64,000 nt of DNA from Flavobacteriales bacterium (GCA_019638115.1 JAHBUK010000004.1:124001-188000); one strand, 5' to 3'; shown: positions 7,861 through 17,350, numbered from the stretch's first letter. Translations and numbers: made by a program. Notes: generated by a model from the sequence alone, not told the origin.

Positions 7861-10284
7861 GTGGAGAAGCAGACCGCTGAACAACTGACGTGTTACCACT
7901 GCGGTGACACCTGCCGGGAGGAGCACCTCCATTTCGATGACAAGGACTTCTGCTGCCACGGCTGCAAGGCCGTGTACGGGCTGCTGCAGGAGAGCGGCCT
8001 TTGCGACTACTACGAGCTGACCGAGCAACCCGGGGTGAAGGAGGTTGGCGACACCACCACCATCCGCGCCGAACTGTTCGACCTGCCCGAAGTGCGGGAG
8101 AAGTTGGTGGAGTACAGCGAGGACGGGATAACGCGGGTGAAGTTGCACGTGCCCCAGATGCACTGCAGCAGCTGCATCTGGTTGCTGGAGAACCTGCAGC
8201 GCGTGGAGCCCGCCATCATCCGGTCGCGGGTGCGTTTCACCAGCAAGGAGTTGAGCATCACCTTCCGCGAGGAGCGCTTCAGCCTGCGCCAATTGGTGGA
8301 GTTGCTGCGGCGGATCGGCTACGCGCCCCTGCTGAGCGGCAGCGGCAAGGCCGAGAGCCAGCGCGGACCCGGTGTGCCCCGCATGCTGTACATCAAGCTG
8401 GGCGTGGCAGGCTTCGCCTTCGGCAACATCATGCTCTTCAGCTTCCCCGAATACCTGGGGGCGGACACCAGCGATCCGCAGCTGATGAAGGGCTTCCAGT
8501 TCCTGAACTTCCTCTTCAGCCTGCCCGTGCTCTTCTTCAGCAGCACCGGCTTCTTCACCAGCGCTTGGGCCGGCCTGCGCAACCGCACGGTGAACATCGA
8601 CTTCCCGATCGCCCTGGGCATCATCGCGCTCTTCTCACGCAGCGTATGGGACGTGCTCACCGGCTACGGCCCGGGTTACTTCGATTCGCTCGGCGGCCTC
8701 ATATTCTTCCTGCTGCTGGGGCGCTGGTACCAGGCCTACACCTACCAGGCCATGAGTTTCGATCGCTCGCTGAACGACTTCCTGCCCTTGGTGGTGCTAC
8801 GCAAGAGCGGCGAGCAGGAAGAGCCCGTGAGCGTGGGCGACCTGAAGCAGGGCGACCACATCGTGGTGCGCGACCAAGAGCTGATCCCCGTGGATGGGGT
8901 ACTGCGCCAGGGCACGGGCAACATCGACAACAGTTTCATCACCGGTGAGCCTTTGCCGGTGCGCCGCAACGTGGGCGACACCATCCGCGCAGGAGGACGC
9001 CAGCGCGGTGCCGCGATCGAACTGGAGGTGCTCCGTCCCTTCCAGCAGAGCCACCTGAAACGCCTGTGGGAAGAGCACAGCGGCACCAACGGTACGCAAC
9101 GGCCCGCCATGCCCAAGCTGATCGACGGGGTGGCGAAGCGCTTCACCGTGGCGGTGATCCTGATCTCCGTGGCCGCCGGGCTTTACTGGGCCGGACGCGA
9201 CATGGACATGGTGTGGCCCGTGGTCACCGCCGTGCTGATCGTGGCCTGCCCCTGCGCGCTGGCCCTGAGCATGCCCTTCGCCTATGGCCACGCCATGCGC
9301 CTGCTGGGCAAGGCAGGCCTCTACCTGCGCGACAGTGAGGTGGTGGAGCGGCTCTCGCGCATCGACCAAGTGGTGTTCGACAAGACCGGCACCCTCACCG
9401 CTCGCGAAGCCTACGAGCTGCGTTTCACGGGAAGGCCGTTGACGGCCGATGAAGCCCGCCGTGTGCACGCGCTGGCCCGCAACAGCACACACCCGCTAAG
9501 CGCAGTGTTGGCCGAACAGTTGCGCCCCCGCGATGCTGCATCAGATGCACTCCCCGTCATCGAAGTCCACGAAACACCCGGCCAGGGTATAGAAGGCACC
9601 GTGCAAGGCCTGAGCTTGCGCATCGGGTCCGCTGCCTTCGCAAGCGCTGCGGAACAGCCGCGCGAGGCCGGTGAAGCGCATGTGCACATCGCCATCGCAG
9701 GCATCCATCGCGGCCACTTCGTGATGCGGAAACGCGCACGCCACGGCATGGCCGACACCGTGGAGGGTATGCGCGCGTTGGCCTCCGTGGGCCTGCTTAC
9801 CGGCGATGCCACCGTGGACCCCGAGGTGCAACGTGCCTTCCGCGAAAGCGAGGTGCGCACCGCCTGCACCCCGCCGGACAAGGCCGCCCACGTGCGGGAA
9901 CTGCAAGAGGCCGGTCGTCGCGTGCTGATGGTGGGCGATGGATTGAACGATGCCGGGGCCTTGCAACAGAGCGACGTGGGCATCAGCGTGAGCGAGACCA
10001 GTGCCGCGCTGACCCCGGCCAGCGACGCCATACTGGATGCGCAGTACCTGCACCGGCTGCCGGGCGCAATGCTGCTCACCCGCCGCGCGCACCGCATCGT
10101 GATCGCCAGCCTGGCCATCTCCCTCACCTACAACATCACCGGTGTCTCCTTCGCGGTGGCCGGCAAGCTCACCCCCTTGATCGCCGCCATCCTGATGCCC
10201 CTGAGCAGTGTGACCGTGGTGGGCTTCGTAACGATCGCCATCGGCATAGCCGCACGGCAGGTGGGCTTGCACAGCAGGAACTGA
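7861..10284 (+). CDS. ccoI: Copper-translocating P1B-ATPase CcoI (FixI)
   Basis: An 807-residue inner-membrane ATPase that exports copper for CuB insertion into cbb3 oxidase. It starts with a Cys-rich domain (CYHCGDTC and CCHGCK) typical of CcoI/FixI rather than of detoxifying CopA. A heavy-metal domain follows with MHCSSC near residue 100. The metal-channel motif CPC is at 463-465 and the phosphorylated Asp is Asp507 in DKTGT; GDGLNDAGAL is the hinge motif. GTG 7861 is the start, because no ATG precedes the Cys-rich domain. ccoS follows 82 bp later, and the stop codon overlaps the first Fnr-type palindrome of the ccoS promoter. Confidence 0.95.
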   Translation: MEKQTAEQLTCYHCGDTCREEHLHFDDKDFCCHGCKAVYGLLQESGLCDYYELTEQPGVKEVGDTTTIRAELFDLPEVREKLVEYSEDGITRVKLHVPQMHCSSCIWLLENLQRVEPAIIRSRVRFTSKELSITFREERFSLRQLVELLRRIGYAPLLSGSGKAESQRGPGVPRMLYIKLGVAGFAFGNIMLFSFPEYLGADTSDPQLMKGFQFLNFLFSLPVLFFSSTGFFTSAWAGLRNRTVNIDFPIALGIIALFSRSVWDVLTGYGPGYFDSLGGLIFFLLLGRWYQAYTYQAMSFDRSLNDFLPLVVLRKSGEQEEPVSVGDLKQGDHIVVRDQELIPVDGVLRQGTGNIDNSFITGEPLPVRRNVGDTIRAGGRQRGAAIELEVLRPFQQSHLKRLWEEHSGTNGTQRPAMPKLIDGVAKRFTVAVILISVAAGLYWAGRDMDMVWPVVTAVLIVACPCALALSMPFAYGHAMRLLGKAGLYLRDSEVVERLSRIDQVVFDKTGTLTAREAYELRFTGRPLTADEARRVHALARNSTHPLSAVLAEQLRPRDAASDALPVIEVHETPGQGIEGTVQGLSLRIGSAAFASAAEQPREAGEAHVHIAIAGIHRGHFVMRKRARHGMADTVEGMRALASVGLLTGDATVDPEVQRAFRESEVRTACTPPDKAAHVRELQEAGRRVLMVGDGLNDAGALQQSDVGISVSETSAALTPASDAILDAQYLHRLPGAMLLTRRAHRIVIASLAISLTYNITGVSFAVAGKLTPLIAAILMPLSSVTVVGFVTIAIGIAARQVGLHSRN

Positions 10285-10346
10285 CAAAAGTCATATGCGT
10301 CACTGACCACTATCACGCAATTGTCAGCCACGCGCAAGGACTTTTG
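10282..10346 (+). promoter_or_regulatory. Tandem Fnr/CRP-type sites and promoter of the cco operon
   Basis: Two palindromes stand 22 bp apart centre to centre, two helical turns: TGAC-AAAA-GTCA at 10282-10293 and TGAC-CACT-ATCA at 10304-10315. The -7-like element GACTTTTG at 10339-10346 ends 36.5 bases from the centre of the nearer site. This gives class II (about -43) plus upstream (about -65) positions before ccoS ATG 10367. Confidence 0.65.
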
Positions 10347-10366
10347 GCCACGCTAAGAAGCACCTG

Positions 10367-10549
10367 ATGAGCATCATCTTCTTCCTGATCGGCGCAAGCA
10401 CCATCGTAGCGGTCATCTTCCTGGCCGCCTTCGTGTGGGCCATGCGCAACGGGCAGTACGACGATGAGCATTCACCCGCGGTGCGGATCCTGGGCGACGG
10501 GCACAAGCCCGCGCAGGCCACCGGCAAAGCCCCGAACACCAAGCCCTGA
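10367..10549 (+). CDS. ccoS: cbb3 oxidase assembly protein CcoS
   Basis: A 60-residue single-helix membrane protein. The N-terminal helix MSIIFFLIGASTIVAVIF is followed by the CcoS-typical FVWAMRNGQYDD, where the short acidic tail begins. CcoS is needed for cofactor maturation of the CcoN subunit (heme b and CuB). It is 39 bp upstream of ccoNO and is probably the first gene of the cco operon. Confidence 0.9.
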   Translation: MSIIFFLIGASTIVAVIFLAAFVWAMRNGQYDDEHSPAVRILGDGHKPAQATGKAPNTKP

Positions 10550-10588
10550 GCGGGCCACCACCCTACCCGAACAACAAGTAGAACAGCA

Positions 10589-12712
10589 ATGATGCAACGC
10601 TTCCAGTACGACAACAAGATCGTGAACGCCTACCTGATGGCGACGATCGTATTCGGCATCGTGGGGATGCTCGTGGGGCTGATCGCGGCCCTGCAGATGA
10701 TCATTCCCGGCATGAACGCGGCCGAGTGGTTCACCTTCGGTCGCCTGCGCCCCCTGCACACCAATGCGGTGATCTTCGCATTCGTGGGCAACGGCATCTT
10801 CGCCGGGGTCTACTACAGCTTGCAGCGCCTGTTGAAGGCCCGCATGTTCAGCGATGCGCTGAGCTGGCTGCACTTCTGGGGCTGGCAGCTCATCATCGTG
10901 GCAGCAGCCATCACGCTGCCCCTGGGCATCACCAGCGGTAAGGAGTACGCCGAGCTCGAATGGCCGATCGACATCGCCATCACCTTGGTGTGGGTGGTGT
11001 TCGGCATCAACATGTTCGGCACCATCCTGAAGCGCCGCGAGCGCCACCTCTACGTGGCCATCTGGTTCTACATCGCCACCTGGGTAACGGTGGCCATGCT
11101 TCACATCGTGAACTCCATGGCCATCCCCGTGAGCCTGTTCAAGAGCTACAGCATGTATGCCGGTGTGCAGGACGCTTTGGTGCAGTGGTGGTACGGTCAC
11201 AACGCGGTGGCCTTCTTCCTCACCACCCCCTACCTGGGCCTGATGTACTACTTCATGCCCAAGGCCGCCAACCGCCCGGTGTACAGCTACAAGTTGTCCA
11301 TCATCCACTTCTGGGCCTTGATCTTCATCTACATCTGGGCCGGTCCGCACCACCTGCTCTACAGCAGCCTGCCCGAATGGACCCAGACCCTGGGCATCGT
11401 GTTCAGCATCATGCTCATCGCACCCAGCTGGGGCGGTATGCTCAACGGCCTGCTCACCCTGCGTGGCGCTTGGGACCGTGTGCGTGAAGAGCCCGTACTC
11501 AAGTTCATGGTGGTGGCCGTTACGGCCTATGGCATGAGCACTTTGGAAGGCCCCCTGTTGAGCACCAAGCTCCTGAACAGCATCAGCCACTTCACCGACT
11601 GGACCATTGCACACGTGCACGTGGGTGGCCTGGGCTGGAACGGCTTCCTCACCTTCGGCATCATCTACTGGATGATCCCCCGCCTCTTCGGCACCAAGTT
11701 GTACAGCAAGAGCCTGGCCAACGCCCACTTCTGGATCGGCACCCTGGGCATCATCTTCTACGCCATCCCCTTGTACTTCGCGGGCTTCACGCAGAGCCTG
11801 ATGTGGAAGCAGTTCACCCCGGACGGCTACCTGGTGTACAAGAACTTCCTGGACACCCTGCTGCAGATCAAGTACGCCTACTGGCTACGCGCCCTCGGTG
11901 GCACGCTGTACCTGGGTGGTGCACTGATCATGGTGTACAACGTGTGGATGACCGTGAAGGCCGGCAAGCTGGTGGCCAATGAGGACGCCGAAGCGCCCGC
12001 CTTGGACAAGGCCGAAGTGATCAGCGACGGTGGTTACTGGCACCGTTGGATCGAGCGCCGTCCTGTGCAGATGCTCGTGGCAAGCTTCGTACTGGTGGCC
12101 ATCGGCGGTGCGATCGAGATGGTGCCCACCTTCCTCATCAAGAGCAACATCCCCACGATCACCGCGGTGCAACCCTACACGCCACTGGAACTGGTGGGCC
12201 GCGACATCTACATCCGCGAGGGCTGCTACACCTGCCACAGCCAGATGATCCGTCCCTTCCGCAGTGAGACCGTGCGCTACGGTGAGTACAGCAAGGCCGG
12301 CGAGTTCGTGTACGACCACCCCTTCCAGTGGGGCAGCAAGCGCACCGGACCCGATCTGGCGCGCGAAGGCGGCAAGCGCCCGGACAGCTGGCACTACAAC
12401 CACATGTACAACCCGCGCAGCACCAGCGACGGCAGCCTGATGCCTCCTTACCGGGTCATGTACGGCAACGACATCGACGTGGCGAGCATCGCGGCCAAGA
12501 TCAGGGCCATGCAGACCCTCGGTGTGCCCTACCCGGAAGGCTTCGACCAGCAGGCTGCTGATGATCTCCGCGCCCAGGCACAGGCCATCGTGGAGCGCAT
12601 GGAGGCCGACACCAAAGGCGAGATCAAGGCCGACGCCAACAAGGAGATCATCGCCATGATCGCCTACCTGCAGCGCCTGGGTACCGACATCGGCAAGACC
12701 GCCGCCAAGTGA
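10589..12712 (+). CDS. ccoNO: cbb3-type cytochrome c oxidase, fused subunits I and II (CcoN-CcoO)
   Basis: A 707-residue fusion of the catalytic subunit and the monoheme subunit, as is common in Bacteroidetes. Residues ~1-470 are CcoN, a multi-helix heme-copper core with low-spin heme ligand region RPLHTNAV, CuB and heme ligands in WWYGHNAVAFF, GPHHLLYSS and IAHVHVGGLGWNG. After a linker and an anchoring helix near residue 500, the CcoO part carries one c-type heme motif (GCYTCHSQMIRPF) and a probable axial Met in SLMPPYRVM. The enzyme reduces O2 to water with high affinity and pumps protons. Start is MMQRFQYDN at the first ATG after ccoS. Confidence 0.96.
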   Translation: MMQRFQYDNKIVNAYLMATIVFGIVGMLVGLIAALQMIIPGMNAAEWFTFGRLRPLHTNAVIFAFVGNGIFAGVYYSLQRLLKARMFSDALSWLHFWGWQLIIVAAAITLPLGITSGKEYAELEWPIDIAITLVWVVFGINMFGTILKRRERHLYVAIWFYIATWVTVAMLHIVNSMAIPVSLFKSYSMYAGVQDALVQWWYGHNAVAFFLTTPYLGLMYYFMPKAANRPVYSYKLSIIHFWALIFIYIWAGPHHLLYSSLPEWTQTLGIVFSIMLIAPSWGGMLNGLLTLRGAWDRVREEPVLKFMVVAVTAYGMSTLEGPLLSTKLLNSISHFTDWTIAHVHVGGLGWNGFLTFGIIYWMIPRLFGTKLYSKSLANAHFWIGTLGIIFYAIPLYFAGFTQSLMWKQFTPDGYLVYKNFLDTLLQIKYAYWLRALGGTLYLGGALIMVYNVWMTVKAGKLVANEDAEAPALDKAEVISDGGYWHRWIERRPVQMLVASFVLVAIGGAIEMVPTFLIKSNIPTITAVQPYTPLELVGRDIYIREGCYTCHSQMIRPFRSETVRYGEYSKAGEFVYDHPFQWGSKRTGPDLAREGGKRPDSWHYNHMYNPRSTSDGSLMPPYRVMYGNDIDVASIAAKIRAMQTLGVPYPEGFDQQAADDLRAQAQAIVERMEADTKGEIKADANKEIIAMIAYLQRLGTDIGKTAAK

Positions 12713-12743
12713 CCGAAGGAGAACCTGAGATACCCTGCACACG

Positions 12744-12944
12744 ATGCTCAAGTTCATCAAACACCACATGACCTCGATCCTCGGCATCGAGATCTTCCCG
12801 GTGATCGCCTTCGTGCTCTTCTTCGCCTTCTTCCTCGGCATGCTGTGGTACGTGCTCTCCTTCTCGCGCAGGCACGTCGACCACATGGAACAGATCCCCT
12901 TCAACGACAACGGAACGGCCACTCCCGAACACCTGGCCCACTGA
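12744..12944 (+). CDS. ccoQ: CcoQ-like small cbb3 oxidase subunit
   Basis: A 66-residue protein with one central helix (IEIFPVIAFVLFFAFFLGML) and a C-terminal hydrophilic tail with SRRHVDHMEQIPFND. Position between ccoNO and ccoP, size and topology match CcoQ/FixQ, which stabilises the oxidase complex. CcoQ sequences are weakly conserved, so the call rests on context as much as on sequence. ccoP follows after 4 bp. Confidence 0.75.
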   Translation: MLKFIKHHMTSILGIEIFPVIAFVLFFAFFLGMLWYVLSFSRRHVDHMEQIPFNDNGTATPEHLAH

Positions 12945-12948
12945 ACAC

Positions 12949-14118
12949 ATGATCACCACCATGCGACTCCGCACCAACCGCTTCGCCCTTGTGCTGCTGG
13001 CCCTGGCAGCCGGTGTATCACCCGCTGCTGCTCAGGACTCCGGGTCCTTCATCAGCGCCCTGGAGAACCCCTCCATGGAGACCAACTACATCCTGCTGGG
13101 CATGGCCATCCTGCAGACCATCATCATCCTCACCCTTTCCGGGGTCATGAAGACCTTGGGCGGTAATGGACAGGTGTGGATCGACTACCTGAAGGGCCGC
13201 AAGGCCGGCATGGTGCTCGTGGCCCTGTTCGCGGGCAGCAGCCTGGACCTGCAGGCAGCACCCGTGGCAGCCGCAGCGCAGCTCAGCAGCCAGAGCCTCT
13301 TCTGGTTCCTCTTCCTGGCCAACGTGGTGCTCTTCATCCTCATCGTGGCGCAGATGACCGTGCTGAAAGGCATGGTGCGCACCCTTACGAAGCCCACCCC
13401 GGAGGAAGAAGCCACCCGCCAAGCCGAACCCGACTTCGCCGATGTGATCCTCAGCAAGCTCACCAAGCGCGTGGAGCCCGAGAAGGAGAAGGACATCCTG
13501 ATGCACCATGAGTACGATGGTATCCGCGAGTTGGACAACGTGCTGCCCCCCTGGTGGCTGTGGCTCTTCTACGGCACCATCATCTGGGGTGCGGTGTATG
13601 TGGTGAACGTGCACCTGACCAAGGTGTGGCCCGACCAGGACACCGAGTACCTGTTGGAAATGGCACAGGCCGACGAGGACATCAAAGCCTACCTGGCCTT
13701 ACAAGCCGCAGCCGTTGATGAGAACACCGTGGTGGCCCTCACCGATGCCGCTGCCCTCGCCGATGGCCGGAGCACCTTCCAGGAATTCTGCAAGGCCTGC
13801 CACGGTGGTGCCGGCGAAGGCAACGCGGTGGGACCCAACCTCACCGATGCCTACTGGTTGCACGGCGGCAGCATCAACGATGTGTTCCGCACCATCAAGT
13901 ACGGCGTGGTGGAGAAGGGTATGCAGAGTTGGAAGACCGACCTGAACCCCCAGCAGATGCAGAACGTGGCCAGCTACATCCTGAGCCTGCAAGGCAGCAA
14001 CCCGCCCAACGCCAAAGAGGCCCAGGGTGAACTCTATGTACCCGCTCAGCCTGCTGCACCGGACGCCACCTCGGATGAGAACGCGGCCGGCGAGCCGGTG
14101 GCGCAACTGGTACCTTAA
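12949..14118 (+). CDS. ccoP: cbb3 oxidase cytochrome c subunit CcoP
   Basis: A 389-residue subunit that passes electrons to the CcoNO core. After a signal-like N-terminus come hydrophobic helices around residues 40-65 and 115-140. The FixP N-terminal domain region has DGIRELDNVLPPWWLWLFYGT, and a single cytochrome c domain has heme motif CKACH starting at Cys281. Proteobacterial CcoP has two heme domains; this one has one, usual in Bacteroidetes. The C-terminus is an Ala/Pro-rich tail. ATG 12949 or ATG 12961 (MRLRTNRFALVLL) could be the start. Confidence 0.92.
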   Translation: MITTMRLRTNRFALVLLALAAGVSPAAAQDSGSFISALENPSMETNYILLGMAILQTIIILTLSGVMKTLGGNGQVWIDYLKGRKAGMVLVALFAGSSLDLQAAPVAAAAQLSSQSLFWFLFLANVVLFILIVAQMTVLKGMVRTLTKPTPEEEATRQAEPDFADVILSKLTKRVEPEKEKDILMHHEYDGIRELDNVLPPWWLWLFYGTIIWGAVYVVNVHLTKVWPDQDTEYLLEMAQADEDIKAYLALQAAAVDENTVVALTDAAALADGRSTFQEFCKACHGGAGEGNAVGPNLTDAYWLHGGSINDVFRTIKYGVVEKGMQSWKTDLNPQQMQNVASYILSLQGSNPPNAKEAQGELYVPAQPAAPDATSDENAAGEPVAQLVP

Positions 14119-14124
14119 ACCATC

Positions 14125-15543
14125 ATGAGCGACCTACGGGACGACCCGAACGAGAGCTACCGCGATTCGATCGCCACGGTCGATAAACAGGGAAAGCGCG
14201 TCTGGATCTATCCGAAGATGCCCAGCGGCCGGTTCTACAACTGGCGCAACATCCTGGGGGTCTTCCTGCTGGTACTGCTCTTCACCGGCCCCTTCATCCG
14301 CATCGGCGGCGAGCCGTTGCTGATGATCAACCTGCTGGAGCGCCGCTTCGTGCTCTTCGGCCAGACCTTCTGGCCACAGGACATCCACCTCTTCGTGCTG
14401 GCCTTCATCACACTGGTGATCTTCATCGCCCTGTTCACCGTGGTGTTCGGGCGCCTGTTCTGCGGCTGGGTCTGTCCGCAGACCATCTTCATGGAACTGG
14501 TGTTCCGGCGTATCGAGTACTGGATAGAGGGCGACCGCAACCACCAGATCGCGCTGAACAAAGCCCCGTGGACTATTGACAAGATCCTGAAGAAAGGCGG
14601 CAAGCACGCCATCTTCCTCGGCATCGCCTTCCTCATCGGCAACACCTTCCTGGCCTACATCATCGGCACCGAGGAGTTGTTCCGCATCGTGAGCGAACCG
14701 CCCAGCGCACACCTCGGCGGCTTCATTGCCATGGTGGTGTTCTCCGGTGCGTTCTATGGCGTGTTCGCCTTCCTGCGCGAGCAGGTCTGCACCACCATCT
14801 GCCCCTACGGCCGCCTGCAGGGCGTGCTGCTGGACCGCGATTCCGTAGTGATCGCCTACGACCATGTGCGTGGCGAGGAGCGCAGCAAGTTCCGCAAGGG
14901 CGAAGACCGTGCGGCCGTTGGCAAGGGCGACTGCATAGACTGCAAGGCCTGCGTACACGTGTGCCCCACCGGCATCGACATCCGCAACGGCACCCAGTTG
15001 GAATGTGTGAACTGCACGGCCTGCATCGATGCCTGCGACCACATCATGGACAGCATCAACAAGCCGCGCGGGCTGGTGCGTTATGCCAGCGAGCGGGAAG
15101 TGAGCGAGAAGCAGCCCTTCCGCCTCACCTTGCGCATGAAGGCCTACAGTGCCGTACTGGTGGTGCTGATCGGGGTGATAACCGCGCTGATCGTTACCCG
15201 CACCGATGTGGAGGCCACCGTGTTGCGCACGCCCGGCATGTTGTACCAACGCCAGGACGATGGCCGCATCAGCAACCTCTACCAGTACCGTCTGGTGAAC
15301 AAGACCATGCACGACATGCCCATCCAGCTCCGTCTCCTGGAGGGCCAGGGCGAAGTGAAACTGGCCGGCCGCGACATCTTCCTGGAGAAGGCCAGCATCA
15401 CCGAAGGACAAGTCTTCATCATACTCGAAAACAGCGCCGTGAGCGGCGTGGAGAACCGCGTCAAGGTCGGCGTGTACAGCGGCGACCAGCTGCTTGAGGA
15501 ACTCTCCGTGCTCTTTACCGGCCCAATGCCTGGAACCCGATGA
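14125..15543 (+). CDS. ccoG: Cytochrome c oxidase accessory protein CcoG (FixG/RdxA)
   Basis: A 472-residue inner-membrane iron-sulfur protein implicated in Cu(II) reduction for cbb3 assembly. It has an N-terminal helix pair, the Cys motif CGWVCPQT, a second membrane motif CTTICPYGRLQG, and two ferredoxin-like clusters (CIDCKACVHVCP and CVNCTACIDACD). An Ig-like FixG C-terminal domain fills residues ~360-472. It overlaps ccoH by 4 bp (ATGA), which indicates translational coupling. Confidence 0.95.
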   Translation: MSDLRDDPNESYRDSIATVDKQGKRVWIYPKMPSGRFYNWRNILGVFLLVLLFTGPFIRIGGEPLLMINLLERRFVLFGQTFWPQDIHLFVLAFITLVIFIALFTVVFGRLFCGWVCPQTIFMELVFRRIEYWIEGDRNHQIALNKAPWTIDKILKKGGKHAIFLGIAFLIGNTFLAYIIGTEELFRIVSEPPSAHLGGFIAMVVFSGAFYGVFAFLREQVCTTICPYGRLQGVLLDRDSVVIAYDHVRGEERSKFRKGEDRAAVGKGDCIDCKACVHVCPTGIDIRNGTQLECVNCTACIDACDHIMDSINKPRGLVRYASEREVSEKQPFRLTLRMKAYSAVLVVLIGVITALIVTRTDVEATVLRTPGMLYQRQDDGRISNLYQYRLVNKTMHDMPIQLRLLEGQGEVKLAGRDIFLEKASITEGQVFIILENSAVSGVENRVKVGVYSGDQLLEELSVLFTGPMPGTR

Positions 15544-15983
15544 AACTACACGCAGGACACGCCGTCATCATAGCCATGACCGCATTCATCCTCATCATGA
15601 CCCAGTTCATGGTGCGCGCCTACCACAACCAGGAATCCCTGGTGGCCGAGGACTACTACGCCCGTGAACTGCGCTACCAAGAGCAGATCGACAAGATGGC
15701 CAACACTGCGGCCTTGGGCGAAGCAGTACAGGTGCAGGCCCTTGCAGGCCGACTGGTGCTGAACATGCCCGCTGCCGTGATCGGCAAGACCGTTACCGGA
15801 GAACTCTTCCTGATGCGCCCTTCCGATGCTGGCAGCGACCTGCGGGTACCCGTGAACGTGGATGCCAACGGTCGTTTCACGGTGGATACGGGCAACCAGG
15901 CCAAAGGCGCGTACACCCTGCACATGGAGTGGCAGGTGGATGGCACCGCCTACCTGACCGAAGACCACGTGTACCTGCCATGA
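15540..15983 (+). CDS. ccoH: FixH/CcoH family assembly protein
   Basis: A 147-residue protein with one N-terminal helix (GHAVIIAMTAFILIMTQFMV) and a periplasmic beta-rich domain. The segment ESLVAEDYYARELRYQEQID is the FixH signature. CcoH helps stabilise the oxidase during assembly. It overlaps ccoG upstream and the TauE-like gene downstream by 4 bp each. Confidence 0.88.
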   Translation: MKLHAGHAVIIAMTAFILIMTQFMVRAYHNQESLVAEDYYARELRYQEQIDKMANTAALGEAVQVQALAGRLVLNMPAAVIGKTVTGELFLMRPSDAGSDLRVPVNVDANGRFTVDTGNQAKGAYTLHMEWQVDGTAYLTEDHVYLP

Positions 15984-16681
15984 CCGGACTGCTGGCCTCC
16001 GCGCTCCTCTTGGGCGTGCTGGGCAGCGCGCATTGCATCGGCATGTGCGGACCGCTGGCATTGGCCATACCGGTGCAGCGCAACACCTTCGGGGCGCGGC
16101 TGGCAAGCACGCTCGCACTGAACAGTGGCCGCATCATCACCTACGCGCTGATCGGCGCGGGCTTCGGGCTCTTCGGGCGCGGGCTGCAACTGGCCGGCTT
16201 GCAGAGCACGGTGTCCATCACCCTGGGCGTGCTGATCATCCTGGGCCTGCTGACCCCCAAGGTGGTGCACCGCCTGGACGTGGGCCGCTACACCGGCACC
16301 TTTGTGATGCGTGCACAAAGCCTGCTGGCGCGGCAGTTGAAACGCAATTCGCCGGAGGGCCTCTTCTTCACCGGCATGCTCAATGGCCTGCTGCCCTGCG
16401 GCATGGTATACCTGGCAGCGGCCGGTGCCATTGCGCAGGATGGCTGGATGCAAGGCGCCTTGTTCATGGCCTTCTTCGGCCTGGGCACTTGGCCTGCCCT
16501 GGTGGGGCTGCGCCTTAGCGGCTCCTATGCCGGGCCGAAGCTGCGGAGCTTTCTGCGGAGAATGGCACCCGTTGCCTACCTGCTGATGGGTGGGCTGTTC
16601 ATCATGCGTGGCCTCGGCCTGGGCATCCCCTGGTTGAGCCCCATTCTCGGTGATCCAGCAGTTGCAACGGCCTGCCCTTGA
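15980..16681 (+). CDS. TauE/SafE-like (UreH-type) membrane protein
   Basis: A 233-residue polytopic protein with about six helices, often found at the end of Bacteroidetes cco operons and annotated as a sulfite exporter TauE/SafE-family protein. Two Cys motifs in membrane segments, HCIGMCGP near residue 20 and LLPCGMVY in the middle, suggest metal or thiol handling; a copper or maturation role is inferred from context, not shown. The frame is open from 15929, but ATG 15980 overlaps the ccoH stop as ATGA. Confidence 0.82.
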   Translation: MTGLLASALLLGVLGSAHCIGMCGPLALAIPVQRNTFGARLASTLALNSGRIITYALIGAGFGLFGRGLQLAGLQSTVSITLGVLIILGLLTPKVVHRLDVGRYTGTFVMRAQSLLARQLKRNSPEGLFFTGMLNGLLPCGMVYLAAAGAIAQDGWMQGALFMAFFGLGTWPALVGLRLSGSYAGPKLRSFLRRMAPVAYLLMGGLFIMRGLGLGIPWLSPILGDPAVATACP

Positions 16682-16684
16682 AGC

Positions 16685-16726
16685 TGACGAAAATCACGTT
16701 CACTGAGCGTGGTGCCGGGTACTTTG
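16685..16726 (+). promoter_or_regulatory. Fnr/CRP-type site and promoter of the 133-residue gene
   Basis: TGAC-GAAA-ATCA at 16685-16696 and TACTTTG at 16720-16726. The last G is 35.5 bases from the palindrome centre, so the site would sit near -42. It begins 3 bp after the TauE-like stop codon, so the downstream gene probably has its own regulated promoter. Confidence 0.55.
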
Positions 16727-16746
16727 CACCCACCAAAACAAGCCCT

Positions 16747-17148
16747 ATGAGCACCAGCACCAAGGCCAGCAAGGCCGTATACATCGATGACCTGCACCAC
16801 GACCACATGATGTGGCTGAACGTCCTGCGTTTCTGCAAGGATGAGATCGGCATCTTCGAGCGTCGCATGGAGGATGTTGTTCGCAGGAACAACGCCCCGG
16901 AGGTGATGGCCGAACTTGAACACTTCCAGAACCAGTACATCCGCGAACGCGAAGTGATCGACGAGTTGAAGCACGACATCAAGCAGCACGAGAACATGCT
17001 GGAGAAAGAGGCCATCGCACATCCGATCGCCATCGACCACCGGCACTTCACCGACCACACCGAACTGCGCGAACGCATGGCCACCTTCGAGAAGCTCTAC
17101 GGTGAGCTGAAGCAGGAGTTCATGCGGTGGGTGGGTCGCTGGATGTGA
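16747..17148 (+). CDS. Small coiled-coil protein of unknown function
   Basis: A 133-residue soluble, highly charged protein I do not recognise. It has no signal peptide. Residues ~17-115 are almost all helix-forming with heptad-like Leu/Ile spacing (ELEHFQNQYIREREVIDELK), so a helical hairpin or coiled-coil dimer is likely. It is rich in His (HHDHMMW near the start; HPIAIDHRHFTDH in the middle), which could bind metal. ATG 16747 is chosen because it lies 21 bp after the promoter element; the open frame extends to 16678. Promoter and neighbours tie it to the cbb3 and regulator genes. Confidence 0.75.
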   Translation: MSTSTKASKAVYIDDLHHDHMMWLNVLRFCKDEIGIFERRMEDVVRRNNAPEVMAELEHFQNQYIREREVIDELKHDIKQHENMLEKEAIAHPIAIDHRHFTDHTELRERMATFEKLYGELKQEFMRWVGRWM

Positions 17149-17248
17149 TCCCCGACTCCGCAACCAGCGGGCTCAGGACCACCAACCGACCAGGGCGATC
17201 ACATCTTGGTCCATGAGTATTACCAGTGACAAGTCTCATGTACCGAAC

Positions 17249-17291
17249 TGATGTAGATCATGCACCGCCGGTAAGGCTTGCACCTCCTTTG
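17249..17291 (+). promoter_or_regulatory. Fnr/CRP-type site and promoter of the CDO-like/kinase/regulator operon
   Basis: TGAT-GTAG-ATCA at 17249-17260, the closest of the set to the E. coli Fnr half-site. CTCCTTTG at 17284-17291 ends 36.5 bases from the centre. Transcription from here would give a leader of about 160 bases that contains a large hairpin. Confidence 0.55.
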
Positions 17292-17350
17292 TACTTGCAC
17301 ATCGTGCTGTGGCGAAGCACGGCGGCACACACCGGCAAGGCGTTAAAAAC

